Assembly (NCBI GenBank): GCA_963692995.1 | Contig: OY843611.1 | Span: forward strand, 1,116,001-1,180,000 | DNA length: 64,000 bases | Direction: 5' to 3' | From: Bin87 sp963692995 | Lineage (GTDB): Bacteria > Chloroflexota > Dehalococcoidia > Lucifugimonadales > UBA3495 | Shown: in pieces, positions 32,352-40,798 of the stretch | Layout: the number at the start of each line of letters is the position of its first letter | Position numbering within the stretch: position 1 is the stretch's first letter | Position numbers and translations under genes: made by a program | The notes under the pieces: generated by a model | What the model saw: the letters and a program-made list of their open reading frames with translations, nothing else | Database searches by the model: none | Told to the model about the DNA's origin: nothing

Positions 32352-33731
32352 CTACCCCCCGTCCGGCCCCTTCTTCCGCTTCGGACGCTCCAGCGACTGA
32401 CCCATTTCCAGCAGCAGCGTCTCCCCCCGCGACAGCACCCGCCGCCGCTGCCGCAAGCGTCCGTCATTGTCCAGAATCCGCGTCAAACTCGGCGGCAGTG
32501 GCTCCGTCGGACGCCCGGCCAGCTTGCAAACGTGGCCGTAACTGAACTCCTTCCGGTTCGGCCCCCACTGGCTGTCCGCCGCCGCAAACGCCACCCGCGC
32601 CCCCGGATACGGCCCGTTGAACGTCTCCCGCTGCAACTGATCCGCGACGTCTTCCTCAATCCGCTCCACCAGCGACGGCGCAAAGGGCAGCAAGCAGTAA
32701 ATCCGTTGCTCGCCGTCGGCCGGCGGCGGATCGAAATACCCCGTAACCTTCTCGTCGTGAACCGGCGCCGCGATGCGCCAGATCGCTTCCTTGACCGACT
32801 GCGCCACCATGACGCAAGCCTGGCGCTCCTCGTGGCTGATCATTCCGTCCGCGTAACTTCGCTTGGCCGACCGACCGGCTTGATACGGCAAGTCCGCCAT
32901 CTCCAGGCTCAGCCAGCGGCTCTCCCGCAAGGCGAACATCGACGCCGTTTCGGCCAATGTCCCCGACTCCGGACGAAACCGCCAGCACGCTTCCACCGCC
33001 GCCAGCCCCAGCGCGACCCGCTCGTCCAGCGCCGTCAGCGACCCCGCCGTCCGGTTGTCCGTAAGCAGCGATGGCGTCGTTCCAATGACGCTTTCCGCCT
33101 CGGACCACAGGTCGTAGTCCCGAATGTTCTGCTCCAGCGCCCGTTCCGCCGGCAGACAATAGACCGGCAGAAACCGGGTCTGGGGAAAGCGGCTGGCGAC
33201 GTGTTCGTGGATCAAGTGCCCCAGCCGGGCGTGGCCGCCGAAACCCAGCCACTCGATGATGAGCTGGGGCCGGGAGCCGATCTCGTTGGCCCGGCGTTCC
33301 ATCTCGTTCACGATCCGTTCCACGTCCCGCTCAATCGCCCCGTAGCGATCCATGAAAAAGTTGGGCTGGCGCAGAAAGCCCTCGGACAAGGGCAAATACT
33401 CCGGCACGACGCTGAGGCGCTCCAGACCGGACTCCTGGGCCGCCTGACGCCACAAGCGGATGTTCGTCGCGTTGCAGTCGTACACCACCAGCGACTGGAT
33501 GCGGCTGCGACAGCCCAAGGCGGTCATCTTCCGCGCCCACAGCGCGCTGCGCTGCATTCCGGTGGAACCGACCGAGAGGGATACGATGGGCGCCGGCTCC
33601 CGGTCCGGCGCGCCGGCGTCCACGCCGTTGAGCTGGGCCGGTGACGCGCCCATGTAGTAACGGTTCGCCGCCTTGGGCGCGCCGGCCCAGCTCCGGGGCA
33701 GCGCTGATCGGGGGTTCAGTCGCCAGGGCAT
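32352..33731 (-). CDS. Candidate divergent tubulin/FtsZ-superfamily protein
   Basis: 459 residues. The order of segments follows tubulin-like GTPases. A first strand with small residues (PIVSLSVGSTGMQRSALWAR) sits where FtsZ has its first glycine loop. SLVVYDCNATNIRLW resembles the second strand and loop (A-V-N-T-D). IIEWLGFGGHARLGHLIHEH is placed where FtsZ has G-G-G-T-G-T-G. RFLPVYCLPAERALEQNIRD parallels the P-F-x-x-E-G segment. PSLLTDNRT with TALDERVALGLAAVEACWRF parallels the N-D-x-L loop and helix H7. The glycine signature is weak, so GTP binding is uncertain. The C-terminus is basic. Family assignment is inference; PF13809-like tubulin relatives are the closest match I can suggest. Confidence 0.5.
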   Translation of the reverse strand: MPWRLNPRSALPRSWAGAPKAANRYYMGASPAQLNGVDAGAPDREPAPIVSLSVGSTGMQRSALWARKMTALGCRSRIQSLVVYDCNATNIRLWRQAAQESGLERLSVVPEYLPLSEGFLRQPNFFMDRYGAIERDVERIVNEMERRANEIGSRPQLIIEWLGFGGHARLGHLIHEHVASRFPQTRFLPVYCLPAERALEQNIRDYDLWSEAESVIGTTPSLLTDNRTAGSLTALDERVALGLAAVEACWRFRPESGTLAETASMFALRESRWLSLEMADLPYQAGRSAKRSYADGMISHEERQACVMVAQSVKEAIWRIAAPVHDEKVTGYFDPPPADGEQRIYCLLPFAPSLVERIEEDVADQLQRETFNGPYPGARVAFAAADSQWGPNRKEFSYGHVCKLAGRPTEPLPPSLTRILDNDGRLRQRRRVLSRGETLLLEMGQSLERPKRKKGPDGG

Positions 33732-33735
33732 AATG

Positions 33736-33963
33736 CTAGTCTCCTTTGCGGTTTCGGGATGCGGGCGGCCGGGGGGAGCGGTTTCTTTGGCGGTAGGAAC
33801 CGCGGGGCGGGAAGGCCGGCTGCGACGGTTGCTCCGGTTGCGACGCCGGCTCCTCCGGCGACCGCCCGCACTGCAAGCAGCGCACGTAGCGCCCGTAAAT
33901 ATCCCGATGCACCATCAAGTCGCCGTGACAGCGACGACAGCCGGCCAACTTCCCTTGAGCCAC
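33736..33963 (-). CDS. Zinc-ribbon protein
   Basis: 75 residues: MAQGKLAGCRRCHGDLMVHR, then DIYGRYVRCLQCGRSPEEPA and a Pro/Arg-rich tail. The C-x2-C-x-G-D-L and R-C-L-Q-C-G knuckles form a small zinc ribbon common in phages and integrative elements. It lies 4 bases upstream of the tubulin-like gene's start and is probably in the same transcript. Partner unknown. Confidence 0.75.
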   Translation of the reverse strand: MAQGKLAGCRRCHGDLMVHRDIYGRYVRCLQCGRSPEEPASQPEQPSQPAFPPRGSYRQRNRSPRPPASRNRKGD

Positions 33964-33975
33964 TTTCCTGCTTCC

Positions 33976-34392
33976 TTACTTCTCTGCTTGCCGACTTCCG
34001 GGGGCTGGCCTCGCGGAGCCGCGCCGCCGGTTTCCCTCAACTGCAAACATCGCACGTAGGGCCCGTTCCCCATGCTCTCTCCCGTAGATGTTGTGCGCGC
34101 AGAGCGACGCTTGCACGGCCGGATCGGTGAAATCAACCGCAATCCCGAAGGCATCCAGCATCCGCAGGTCAGCGTCGGGACACTCCTCGCGCTCACTGCC
34201 GCACTCCTCACAGCGCGCCAATGCCGCCGGGTGAACGAAGTCCGCCGAGCAGTCGCATTCCCAGTACAGGCCGGTGGTCAGAAAGTAGTCGCCCGGCCCG
34301 GCTCGGCGGGCGGCCGCGATGTCCGCGTCGCTGATTGACGCAACCGGCGGCGCGGGACGGTTTTCCCTGGGGGGTAATTCAGTTGCAGACAT
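33976..34392 (-). CDS. Hypothetical Cys-rich protein
   Basis: 138 residues from the ATG at 34392 (AAGGAG 8 bases before). SISDADIAAARRAGPGDYFL leads to YWECDCSADFVHPAALARCE ECGSEREEC-like sequence, i.e. C-x-C then C-x2-C-x5-C, probably a metal site. The C-terminal part (FTDPAVQASLCAHNIYGREH) is helical. No family recognised. Confidence 0.65.
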   Translation of the reverse strand: MSATELPPRENRPAPPVASISDADIAAARRAGPGDYFLTTGLYWECDCSADFVHPAALARCEECGSEREECPDADLRMLDAFGIAVDFTDPAVQASLCAHNIYGREHGERALRAMFAVEGNRRRGSARPAPGSRQAEK

Positions 34393-34548
34393 TGCTGATG
34401 CTCCTTCGGTCTGAGACCTTTTGCTATTGCAGATAGCCCCGCCGGCAAAGCGATGGGGCGGATCGGGACGCTTTCGCCCCCCTCTCGGCTCCGGGAACTC
34501 CCGGCCCGGACGCCCCAGCGCGGGCCGGGGCATTGCGGCTACTACGGG

Positions 34549-34893
34549 CTAGGCGTTCATTCTCCACGCGGCGAGGGCCGCTTCCCCTGCCGAGCGAAGG
34601 GCTTGTCGATGATGCGCTTTGATTTGTTCCAGCAAGATGTAGCCTCTATCCATCTCACGTTCGCTCAGCGACGTCAGTGGGGTTTCTGCCGTCAATCTCT
34701 GCGCGTCGGCGCCGGCCGCCTCGATTGCATTCGCTTCTTCACAAGCGGCATTGACGAACATCCGCGCTCCGTCCGAGGTCTCGCGCTTTTTCGCCTGGTC
34801 CGCCCACTCATTCGCCCGTTCCGTGCTTGCTCTCGTGGCCGCATATAATTTCAGCAGTTCGTCAAGCAGGTTCGGATTATAGGTCGTGGTCAT
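34549..34893 (-). CDS. Helical hypothetical protein, 114 residues
   Basis: MTTTYNPNLLDELLKLYAAT followed by almost continuous helix (RASTERANEWADQAKKRETS, SLSEREMDRGYILLEQIKAH). AGGAGAGA stands just before the ATG. No motif. In a run of leftward small genes between the zinc-ribbon proteins and the nuclease. Confidence 0.6.
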   Translation of the reverse strand: MTTTYNPNLLDELLKLYAATRASTERANEWADQAKKRETSDGARMFVNAACEEANAIEAAGADAQRLTAETPLTSLSEREMDRGYILLEQIKAHHRQALRSAGEAALAAWRMNA

Positions 34894-35007
34894 ATTTCTC
34901 TCCTTTGACCGGTCTCATCCGGGCAGTGGCGTTGCGCCGCCTTTTCCTTGCAGATAGCCTCTGGCGACGGTCGGCGTCGGGAAATGGGGTTCGGGCGGCC
35001 GGATTTT

Positions 35008-35523
35008 TTACCCGCCAAACTCCCGCGCTCGGCGCTCCCGCCGACAAACCCGGCACCAGCCGTCGGCGCCCGGCTGGAGGTGGCCGCAGCCGATGCAATA
35101 CGCCGGTTCCGGCCAGCGTTCCAGGGGCCACGGCGGCGGCGCCAAGCGCAGTATGCTGCCCGGCGGCGGCGAATAGGTCCGGACCGGCGTCTCCGCCGGG
35201 GCGGGCGTTTCTGCTGCGGCCGGCGTCTTTGCCGGGGCGGGAACCTCCGCTGCGGCCGGCGTTTCCGCCCCGGCGGGCGTCTTTGCCGGGGCGGGCGTCT
35301 TTGCCAAGGCGGCAGCCTTCGCCGGGGCGGGCGTCTCCGCCAAGGCGGCAACCTCTGCCGGGGCGGGTGTCTCCGCTGCGGCGGCAACCTCCGCCGGGGC
35401 GGGCGTCTCCGCTGCGGCGGCAACCTCCGCCGGGGCCGGCGTTTCCGCTGCGGACCCGCCGCTCTCCCCATCTCGGAATAGCGACAGCTGTTCTCCTGAC
35501 GCCTTTCGGTTCGCTTTCGCCAC
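35008..35523 (-). CDS. Repeat-linker protein with C-terminal zinc ribbon
   Basis: 171 residues. A short head (MAKANRKASGEQLSLFRDGE) is followed by ten or so repeats of AETPAPAEVAA (36-bp DNA units), then LRLAPPPWPLERWPEPAYC, and a zinc ribbon (CIGCGHLQPGADGWCRVC). The SGEQLSLF-type motif resembles PIP-box-like or clamp-binding peptides (QLSLF), so tethering to the DNA polymerase sliding clamp is possible. The repeat and the APPPWPLERW stretch are shared with the VRR-NUC gene next door. Confidence 0.6.
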   Translation of the reverse strand: MAKANRKASGEQLSLFRDGESGGSAAETPAPAEVAAAAETPAPAEVAAAAETPAPAEVAALAETPAPAKAAALAKTPAPAKTPAGAETPAAAEVPAPAKTPAAAETPAPAETPVRTYSPPPGSILRLAPPPWPLERWPEPAYCIGCGHLQPGADGWCRVCRRERRAREFGG

Positions 35524-35550
35524 GACCGCTCCCGCCTCAAACTCTTGGCG

Positions 35551-35970
35551 CTATAGCCAGCGTTCCAAGGGCCACGGCGGCGGCGCCCAACGGAGTACGC
35601 GGCGCGGAGTCTCCGCCGGGGCCGGCGTCTCCGCCAAGTCGGCCACCTCCGCTGCGGCCGGCGTCTCCGCGCCTTCCAGCTCCGTTAGCAGCTCTTCCAG
35701 CTCCGCCAGAGACGTAACCACCGCCGCTCTTCCGCCGGCCAGTCCGATCCGCTCCAGCTCCCGCGCCTGACCCGGCGTCGCTTTCCGGCCCGGACGCTTC
35801 ACCTCAATCCCCACAAATGTCCCATCAACGCAGGCTACGAGGTCCGGCAGCCCCCGCTGCTGCTGCGGCGATCCCACAATTTTGATAGCGTAGTGCCCCC
35901 GCTGCCGCAACCGCGCCAGCAAGCGCCGTGTCAGACTGCTCTCCCGCATAGCTAACTCTTTTCTGGTCAT
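35551..35970 (-). CDS. VRR-NUC domain nuclease
   Basis: 139 residues. LARLRQRGHYAIKIVGSPQQ, QRGLPDLVACVDGTFVGIEV and KRPGRKATPGQARELERIGL give the P-D-L... (15 residues)...E-V-K core of PD-(D/E)XK nucleases in the VRR-NUC family, often phage Holliday-junction or structure-specific nucleases. The last 45 residues switch to AETPAPAE repeats and end APPPWPLERWL, the same tail element as in the neighbouring gene. The ATG overlaps the stop of the HTH gene upstream (ATGA). An internal ATG at 35949 is an alternative start. Confidence 0.85.
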   Translation of the reverse strand: MTRKELAMRESSLTRRLLARLRQRGHYAIKIVGSPQQQRGLPDLVACVDGTFVGIEVKRPGRKATPGQARELERIGLAGGRAAVVTSLAELEELLTELEGAETPAAAEVADLAETPAPAETPRRVLRWAPPPWPLERWL

Positions 35971-36239
35971 TCCAGCCTCAGCCGCGGTTCCGCTGCCCCG
36001 GCTCTAATCCAGCGATACACCGTCCGCGACGATACCCCGTACCGCGCTGTCGCCCCGGCCGGGTCCAGCCGCAGCTCCGTCAACTCCGCCGCGCTAAAAC
36101 TTCGCGCCGGCCGTCCTTTCCGTAACGCCTGGTCGTGTACGCACTCGGCTAACGAACAACTCAAGCACGACGGCGACCACCGACATCCCGTGTCCGGCAG
36201 ACACAGCGGCTCCGCCGACCTTCCCTTCGCTTTTGCCAT
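35967..36239 (-). CDS. Cys-cluster plus HTH small DNA-binding protein
   Basis: 90 residues. CLPDTGCRWSPSCLSCSLAE then CVHDQA holds five Cys in a compact cluster, and the C-terminal half (LDPAGATARYGVSSRTVYRW) is a helix-turn-helix of the resolvase/Fis-like kind with V-S-S-R-T-V-Y-R as recognition helix. I recall this combination from small regulators in Chloroflexota mobile elements. Probable transcription regulator or replication accessory. Coupled to the VRR-NUC gene by ATGA. Confidence 0.7.
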   Translation of the reverse strand: MAKAKGRSAEPLCLPDTGCRWSPSCLSCSLAECVHDQALRKGRPARSFSAAELTELRLDPAGATARYGVSSRTVYRWIRAGAAEPRLRLE

Positions 36240-36399
36240 CTTGCTTTTCTCCTCGGCTCCCGCCCCGGTTTTTGATTTGCGCCGTTTTCCTGCGTTAGAG
36301 CCGCTGCGCGGCCCTTCGTTCTTTGCGGCGGTAAAATCCCGGCAAAGCGGGAACTAGGGCCGCTCCGGGCCGCTACGGGGCAAATTAGGCCATTCCGCG

Positions 36400-38121
36400 C
36401 TAGTTTCCCGATGCCGTTTCCAGCAGCGGCGGCCAGTCCACCGCCAACGCGCTCGCCGCCGGACACAACACCAACTCCTCCCGCGCCCGCGTCATCCCTA
36501 CGTAAAACAGCCGGTACACCGCCGCCTGCCGCTCCGCGCTCCCCAGCCACTCCTGCATCCCCGCCGCCGACAAGTCCGGGAACAAGTACACTACGTCCGC
36601 TTCCGCTCCCTTCACGCTGTGAATTGTTCCAATCACCACTTGCGGCTCTTCCAGGAGCGCCGTCCGCCCCCGCCGCTCCGCGATCCGCAATGGATACTCC
36701 AGCCGCTCCTGCCAGCTCTTCAGCAAGTTGGCCCGATACCATTCCAGATCCGGCCCCAGCCCCGCGTCCACCGCCCACCGGGTCAGCGTCCGCTCCAGTT
36801 CCGCTTCCGGCAGCGGCTCCTCCGGGTCCGGCCAACGCTCCTGCAACTGCGCCAGCCCCTTGCGTCCTTCCGTCAGCGCCGCTTGCGCCGTTACCGTCGG
36901 CGTCCACTTCTCCAAATCTCCCAGGGTCCAGCCGGCGCCTTCCACATGGTTCAGAAAGGCCGCCAACCGCCGCGCCGACGCTATTCCCCGCGCCGAACCC
37001 CCTAACGGGTTCCACTTGCCCTGCCGCCGCCGCCAGGGGTTGTGAAAGGGCAGGCCCCGCTTCCGCAACTCGGCTACGGCCAGGTCAAGCATGTAGCTGC
37101 ACGTCGCCAGCAGCATCGCCGTCCGTCCGGCGGCCAGCTCCCCTTCGATGTCGTCAATCACCGCCGGCGGCCGCTCCCACGTCCCTTGCCCTTCCCGCAC
37201 CCGCCCGGCGGCGGCCCGGGGCCGGTACTCCACCGGCGTCCGCAACGGACTGCGCTCGATCCACGCCGTCGCCGTCCGATGCACCGCCGCCGGCACCCGC
37301 CAGGACTGGCTCAGCGTCCGCTGATCCACCCGAAAGCCGGCGTGGTCCGGGCCGGCGAAGGCGCCGCCTTCCGCGCCCCGCCAGCCGTACAGGTTCTGAT
37401 CCGGGTCGCCCACCAGCGCCAGGCGCCCGGCTTGCCGGCCCCACTGCCGCGTCAGCGCCAGTTCCAGCCGCGACAAGTCCTGGGCCTCGTCCACGAAAAT
37501 CACGTCGGGACGGCCCGGCGGCGGCGTTCCTTCCGCCAGAGCGCGCTCAATCAAGCCGGTGAAGTCGCACATATCACGCTCGATTAGCCACTCTTGCCAG
37601 CGCCGGACGAACCGCGCCAGCGGCCCTTCCGGCGGAACCGGCTCCATCCGCGACCGCAACGCCTGATACCACGACATCAACTCGTCGGGCCGCCGCGACC
37701 GGTGTGGCTCCGATCCGTAGCCGGCGGCGGCCGCGTTGTCGCCGTCCAGGTCCACGCCCCCGCTGAGGGCGTATTCGGGATGCGCCGCGTTCCACAGCCG
37801 CAAGTTCTCCGGCGTGTCTGCCAGTTCGGGACGCCCCAAGGCGTGGTAGCACTGGGAATGCAGCGTCCCAACTCGCTCCGCCGGTATGGGCAAGTCCCGG
37901 CCGGCCGCTTCCGCCGCGGCGGCGCGGGTTAGTGAAATCACCAGAGGCCGCAGTCCTGCCGCCACCGCGCCGGCGACCTGCCGGGACAGGTAGGTCGTTT
38001 TGCCGCAGCCCGGCGGCCCGATTACCCGGTGTTCCACCGGAAGGGCTGCCGCCGCCGGGCGGGTTCCCGCGGGGGCGTCGCCCTGGCCCGGTCTCTCTCC
38101 CGGAACGTGGTTGACGGTCAT
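36400..38121 (-). CDS. UvrD/PcrA-like SF1A helicase
   Basis: 573 residues. Walker A GPPGCGKTTYLSRQ near residue 37, motif Ia LVISLTRAAAAEAA, VGTLHSQCYHAL, Walker B VIFVDEAQDLS, motif III LVGDPDQNLYGWRGA, motif V VVIGTIHSVKGAEADVVYLF and motif VI FYVGMTRAREELVL are all present in order, so an active 3'-5' helicase is expected. It is shorter than cellular UvrD (about 720), lacking much of the 1B/2B insertions. The start is ATG 38121 with GAGG five bases upstream; a GTG at 38127 overlaps that site. Immediately upstream is the AT-rich inverted-repeat island. Confidence 0.92.
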   Translation of the reverse strand: MTVNHVPGERPGQGDAPAGTRPAAAALPVEHRVIGPPGCGKTTYLSRQVAGAVAAGLRPLVISLTRAAAAEAAGRDLPIPAERVGTLHSQCYHALGRPELADTPENLRLWNAAHPEYALSGGVDLDGDNAAAAGYGSEPHRSRRPDELMSWYQALRSRMEPVPPEGPLARFVRRWQEWLIERDMCDFTGLIERALAEGTPPPGRPDVIFVDEAQDLSRLELALTRQWGRQAGRLALVGDPDQNLYGWRGAEGGAFAGPDHAGFRVDQRTLSQSWRVPAAVHRTATAWIERSPLRTPVEYRPRAAAGRVREGQGTWERPPAVIDDIEGELAAGRTAMLLATCSYMLDLAVAELRKRGLPFHNPWRRRQGKWNPLGGSARGIASARRLAAFLNHVEGAGWTLGDLEKWTPTVTAQAALTEGRKGLAQLQERWPDPEEPLPEAELERTLTRWAVDAGLGPDLEWYRANLLKSWQERLEYPLRIAERRGRTALLEEPQVVIGTIHSVKGAEADVVYLFPDLSAAGMQEWLGSAERQAAVYRLFYVGMTRAREELVLCPAASALAVDWPPLLETASGN

Positions 38122-38190
38122 GGACACCTCGCCTCTGCTTCTGCCGGGCCTGGCTTTGCCTCGCCGGGCCCGGCGGGGCGGCCTCTCTAT

Positions 38191-38356
38191 ACTTAAGGAA
38201 GAAAAATGTTTTTATTTTTTTTCGTCCTTAAGTCACGATGATTTGGTAAGAAGGATAAGGATTAGTGGGAGATTAAATAAAAAAAGCGGAATCTTCGAAA
38301 ACGTTACTTTCGTTATCTTCGTTATCCGCAAACTTGATTTTTCAGATTTTTCGTAA
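38191..38356. other. AT-rich island with long inverted repeat, candidate promoter or origin
   Basis: In a sequence otherwise about 65-70 per cent GC, this 165-bp stretch is strongly AT-rich. ACTTAAGGA at 38191-38199 pairs with TCCTTAAGT at 38225-38233, and the arms extend inward through GAAAAA/TTTTTC with one mismatch, giving a stem of about 16 bp around a T-rich loop. Further on are GATAAGGATTAG and two copies of CGTTATC(T/C). It lies just upstream of the UvrD-like gene. It may hold that gene's promoter, a DNA-unwinding element or a transfer/replication site. Confidence 0.6.
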
Positions 38357-38364
38357 TCCGGCGG

Positions 38365-38691
38365 CTACGGCTCATTACCGGAACTGTGGCTGCGGCGCAA
38401 CCGGCGCTCCGCCCGCCGGGCGAAGTTCGAGACGGGCGCAAAGGCGGCGGGGCCTGTGATTACGACCAGGGAGGCCGCGGAGAACACGCCGGCCGCGGTC
38501 GCGGTGGAACCGATTAGCACTGTCATTAGGCCGGCTGCGGCGTCTAGCGGCAGAGCGCGGATCGCAACCACGGCGCCGGCAGCAACGGCAAACCCCGCCG
38601 CGCCGACGGCGGCGATTGTGAAGACGGCGCCGGAGTCCAGGGTCATCTCGCCTCCCGCGGTCTCGCCGGTTTCCTTTCTTTTCGCGCTCAT
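38365..38691 (-). CDS. Small two-helix membrane protein
   Basis: 108 residues. After a polar head (MSAKRKETGETAGGEMTLDS) come two hydrophobic helices (VFTIAAVGAAGFAVAAGAVV and LMTVLIGSTATAAGVFSAAS) and a basic tail. AAGGAAA lies 7 bases before the ATG. Topology is like small holin or pore proteins or short pilin-like subunits, but no family match is claimed. Alone among replication genes. Confidence 0.6.
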   Translation of the reverse strand: MSAKRKETGETAGGEMTLDSGAVFTIAAVGAAGFAVAAGAVVAIRALPLDAAAGLMTVLIGSTATAAGVFSAASLVVITGPAAFAPVSNFARRAERRLRRSHSSGNEP

Positions 38692-38759
38692 TCCGGTTTC
38701 CTTTTGCCGGCTCAGGGGACCTTGCCCCCGCGCGGGGCCACTGTTGTGGGCAAAACCCG

Positions 38760-39023
38760 TTAGTCTCTATGTAACACACCCGATATAACGGGCGCGGTTC
38801 CGGCGTCCGGGTCGGCAGCGTCGGGATCAGCCTCGGCGACTGTGGCCGAGGTCGGAGCCGCCGGAGCCGCGCCGAATTCCGTCGGCCCCATAGCGACGGT
38901 CACGACCCCCCGCCGGTTTCCCAGGTCCATAATGTCCATGGTAGCCCTCTGCACGATGGGCCAGTGGCCGGCATTGGCCGCGACTTCCCGCTGCTTTCCG
39001 TTCTTTCTGCTTTGAGCGCTCAT
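38760..39023 (-). CDS. Hypothetical protein, 87 residues
   Basis: From the ATG at 39023, preceded by AGGAGA: MSAQSRKNGKQREVAANAGH, then WPIVQRATMDIMDLGNRRGV and a Ser/Ala/Asp-rich tail. It may be a short DNA-associated protein given the basic head, but no motif is seen. Lies between the membrane protein and the primase on the same strand. Confidence 0.5.
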   Translation of the reverse strand: MSAQSRKNGKQREVAANAGHWPIVQRATMDIMDLGNRRGVVTVAMGPTEFGAAPAAPTSATVAEADPDAADPDAGTAPVISGVLHRD

Positions 39024-39117
39024 TTTCGCTTTTCTCCTCGCGTCGGGGGCAAGGCCGCTGGGGAGGAGCCGCCCCTTGTGAATAAAATCTCGCTTCGGTT
39101 TCGTCCGCGCTTTTCCC

Positions 39118-40740
39118 CTATATGATCGGCGGCTCTTTTCCCGCTTCCTTCTCCTCAATCTCGGCGCAGAGCCGGTACGCCGACCGGGTGGTGTTTCCCG
39201 CGTGCAGTGTGCGCCGTTCCATTCCTAAGTCCTTCAGCCGGTTCGCCAGCTGCCGCGACGTCGGCTCTTCAATCAGCCGGTACTTCAGCCACTTGCGTAA
39301 ATCCGTCAGAAACAGATGCCGGTGGCCGGCTCCGTCCACGTACAGCGATCCCGTGTCTCCCGCTTCAATTAGGTCGTCCAGCATCCGCCGTTCTCGGATG
39401 TAGCCGGCTACCCACTCTCCGGTCTCGTCCCGTTCCGTCCACTCTTCCGGCTCGACGCTGGCGAAAATCAGCTGCGCCATGCGGTCCCACTCCCGCGCGC
39501 TGCGCCGGGGCAGCACCATCCCCGTGGCGTCGGCCAGCCGGGCCCGGAAGGCCGTCTGGGACAGGATCGCTTCCGCCCGGCCAATGGTCACCACGCCGGC
39601 CGCCGTGACCATCCGGTACTCCGGCGGGTCGCCTTCCGTCTTTCGGATGCCCTGAATGCCCAGGTCAACCAAGGGCGACAGTTCTGCCGTTACGCTTTTT
39701 GTCGCGCCGCGCCGCGCCTTTTCCAAAGTTCGCCGGTAGTAATCCGTGCGCAGTTTCAGGTTTCCCGCGTGCCGTCGCCGGTGGGCGATCAGCAAGTTCA
39801 CGATTTGCTGGTCGCTCCACTGCCAGGCCGCCGCCAACGCCGCCAGACTCAGGTCGTAACCGGAGAGGCTCTGATCCGGCAGGTCATCCCTTTGATGCTC
39901 CCACGAGGCCCGCGCCGCCGGTTCCTCGGCAAAAAGCCGGCTCAGCAAGTCGTAGTCCGGCGACGCTTCCGCCGACAGGGCAAACCCGGCCGGCTCCCCC
40001 GGCGCCGGGGCCGGCGCCGGCTGCGGCGCCGCTCTCTTCCCAATCGCTGCGTTCCCGGCTATCGGCCCCGGCGATGCGCCGGCAACTGCCGTCGGGTCAA
40101 CGGGCAAATATCCGGCCAGCTCCGCCGGCGCATAACGTGGCCCGTCGGTCTCCAGCGCCGTTACCCGCTGCGGCTCCCAACCCTTCCGGTTTAGCGTGCC
40201 GGGCAGCCGCAAGACCCGCGCCAGATCAAAAGTGGAGTCCAGCGCCCAGCCGCGTTCCCGCCAGGCGGCTTGCAGCATCCGCTGCCAGCGCCGCGCCAGC
40301 TCGCCAGCCCGTTCCCGCGCCGCCGGCGTGGTCAGCAGCCACGGCTCCGGGAACAGCCACCAGCAGTGCCAGCCGTGGCCGCTGCTGATGCTGACGGTCG
40401 GCGGCGGCGCCGCTTCCCGAAGCCGGCTGGCGACCGCTTCCCGATCCGTGGGCAGTCCCGGCTTGGCGTGGGCCGGATCGGCCAGGTCCAGGTCAATCCA
40501 CACGCCAGCCAGGGCGTGAGCCTGCGCCGCCGGCAAACGCCGCCCGGCGTCGGGGGGCCAGTCCGGCGGCGCCAGCGCGACTCCGGTGTAAATGTCGTAG
40601 TCGGCTAATCGCCGGCAAAGCTCGTCCGCCTCCGCCGGATCGGTCAGCCACCGGCTCCTTTTATCCGGCAAGGTCCAAATTAGCATTGCGCCGGGGGGCT
40701 TTTCGCCCCACAGGGCGGTCAGGAATTCGCCGGGTTCCAT
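39118..40740 (-). CDS. RepB-type DNA primase (archaeo-eukaryotic primase superfamily)
   Basis: 540 residues from the ATG at 40740 (AGGAGA upstream). The catalytic region shows GVWIDLDLADPAHAK near residue 83 (metal-binding D-x-D), SISSGHGWHCWWLFPEPWLL near 120 (catalytic His), and LDSTFDLARVLRLPGTLNRK, the conserved end of RepB-like/PrimPol domains. The C-terminal part is helical and likely a winged-helix or helicase-loader region (RQLANRLKDLGMERRTLHAG). Such primases start replication in plasmids and phages. It sits among helicases and nucleases of the leftward replication module. Confidence 0.88.
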   Translation of the reverse strand: MEPGEFLTALWGEKPPGAMLIWTLPDKRSRWLTDPAEADELCRRLADYDIYTGVALAPPDWPPDAGRRLPAAQAHALAGVWIDLDLADPAHAKPGLPTDREAVASRLREAAPPPTVSISSGHGWHCWWLFPEPWLLTTPAARERAGELARRWQRMLQAAWRERGWALDSTFDLARVLRLPGTLNRKGWEPQRVTALETDGPRYAPAELAGYLPVDPTAVAGASPGPIAGNAAIGKRAAPQPAPAPAPGEPAGFALSAEASPDYDLLSRLFAEEPAARASWEHQRDDLPDQSLSGYDLSLAALAAAWQWSDQQIVNLLIAHRRRHAGNLKLRTDYYRRTLEKARRGATKSVTAELSPLVDLGIQGIRKTEGDPPEYRMVTAAGVVTIGRAEAILSQTAFRARLADATGMVLPRRSAREWDRMAQLIFASVEPEEWTERDETGEWVAGYIRERRMLDDLIEAGDTGSLYVDGAGHRHLFLTDLRKWLKYRLIEEPTSRQLANRLKDLGMERRTLHAGNTTRSAYRLCAEIEEKEAGKEPPII

Positions 40741-40798
40741 TGGTCTCGTTCTCCTCGCCGGCGGGCTGGTCCGCCAACTGGCCGTTTGCTCTGGGGGA

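Noticed and set aside
31986..33644. A 552-codon + strand frame opposite the tubulin-like gene
   Set aside because: Pro/Arg/Gln-rich product without motifs; the opposite frame is balanced and structured.
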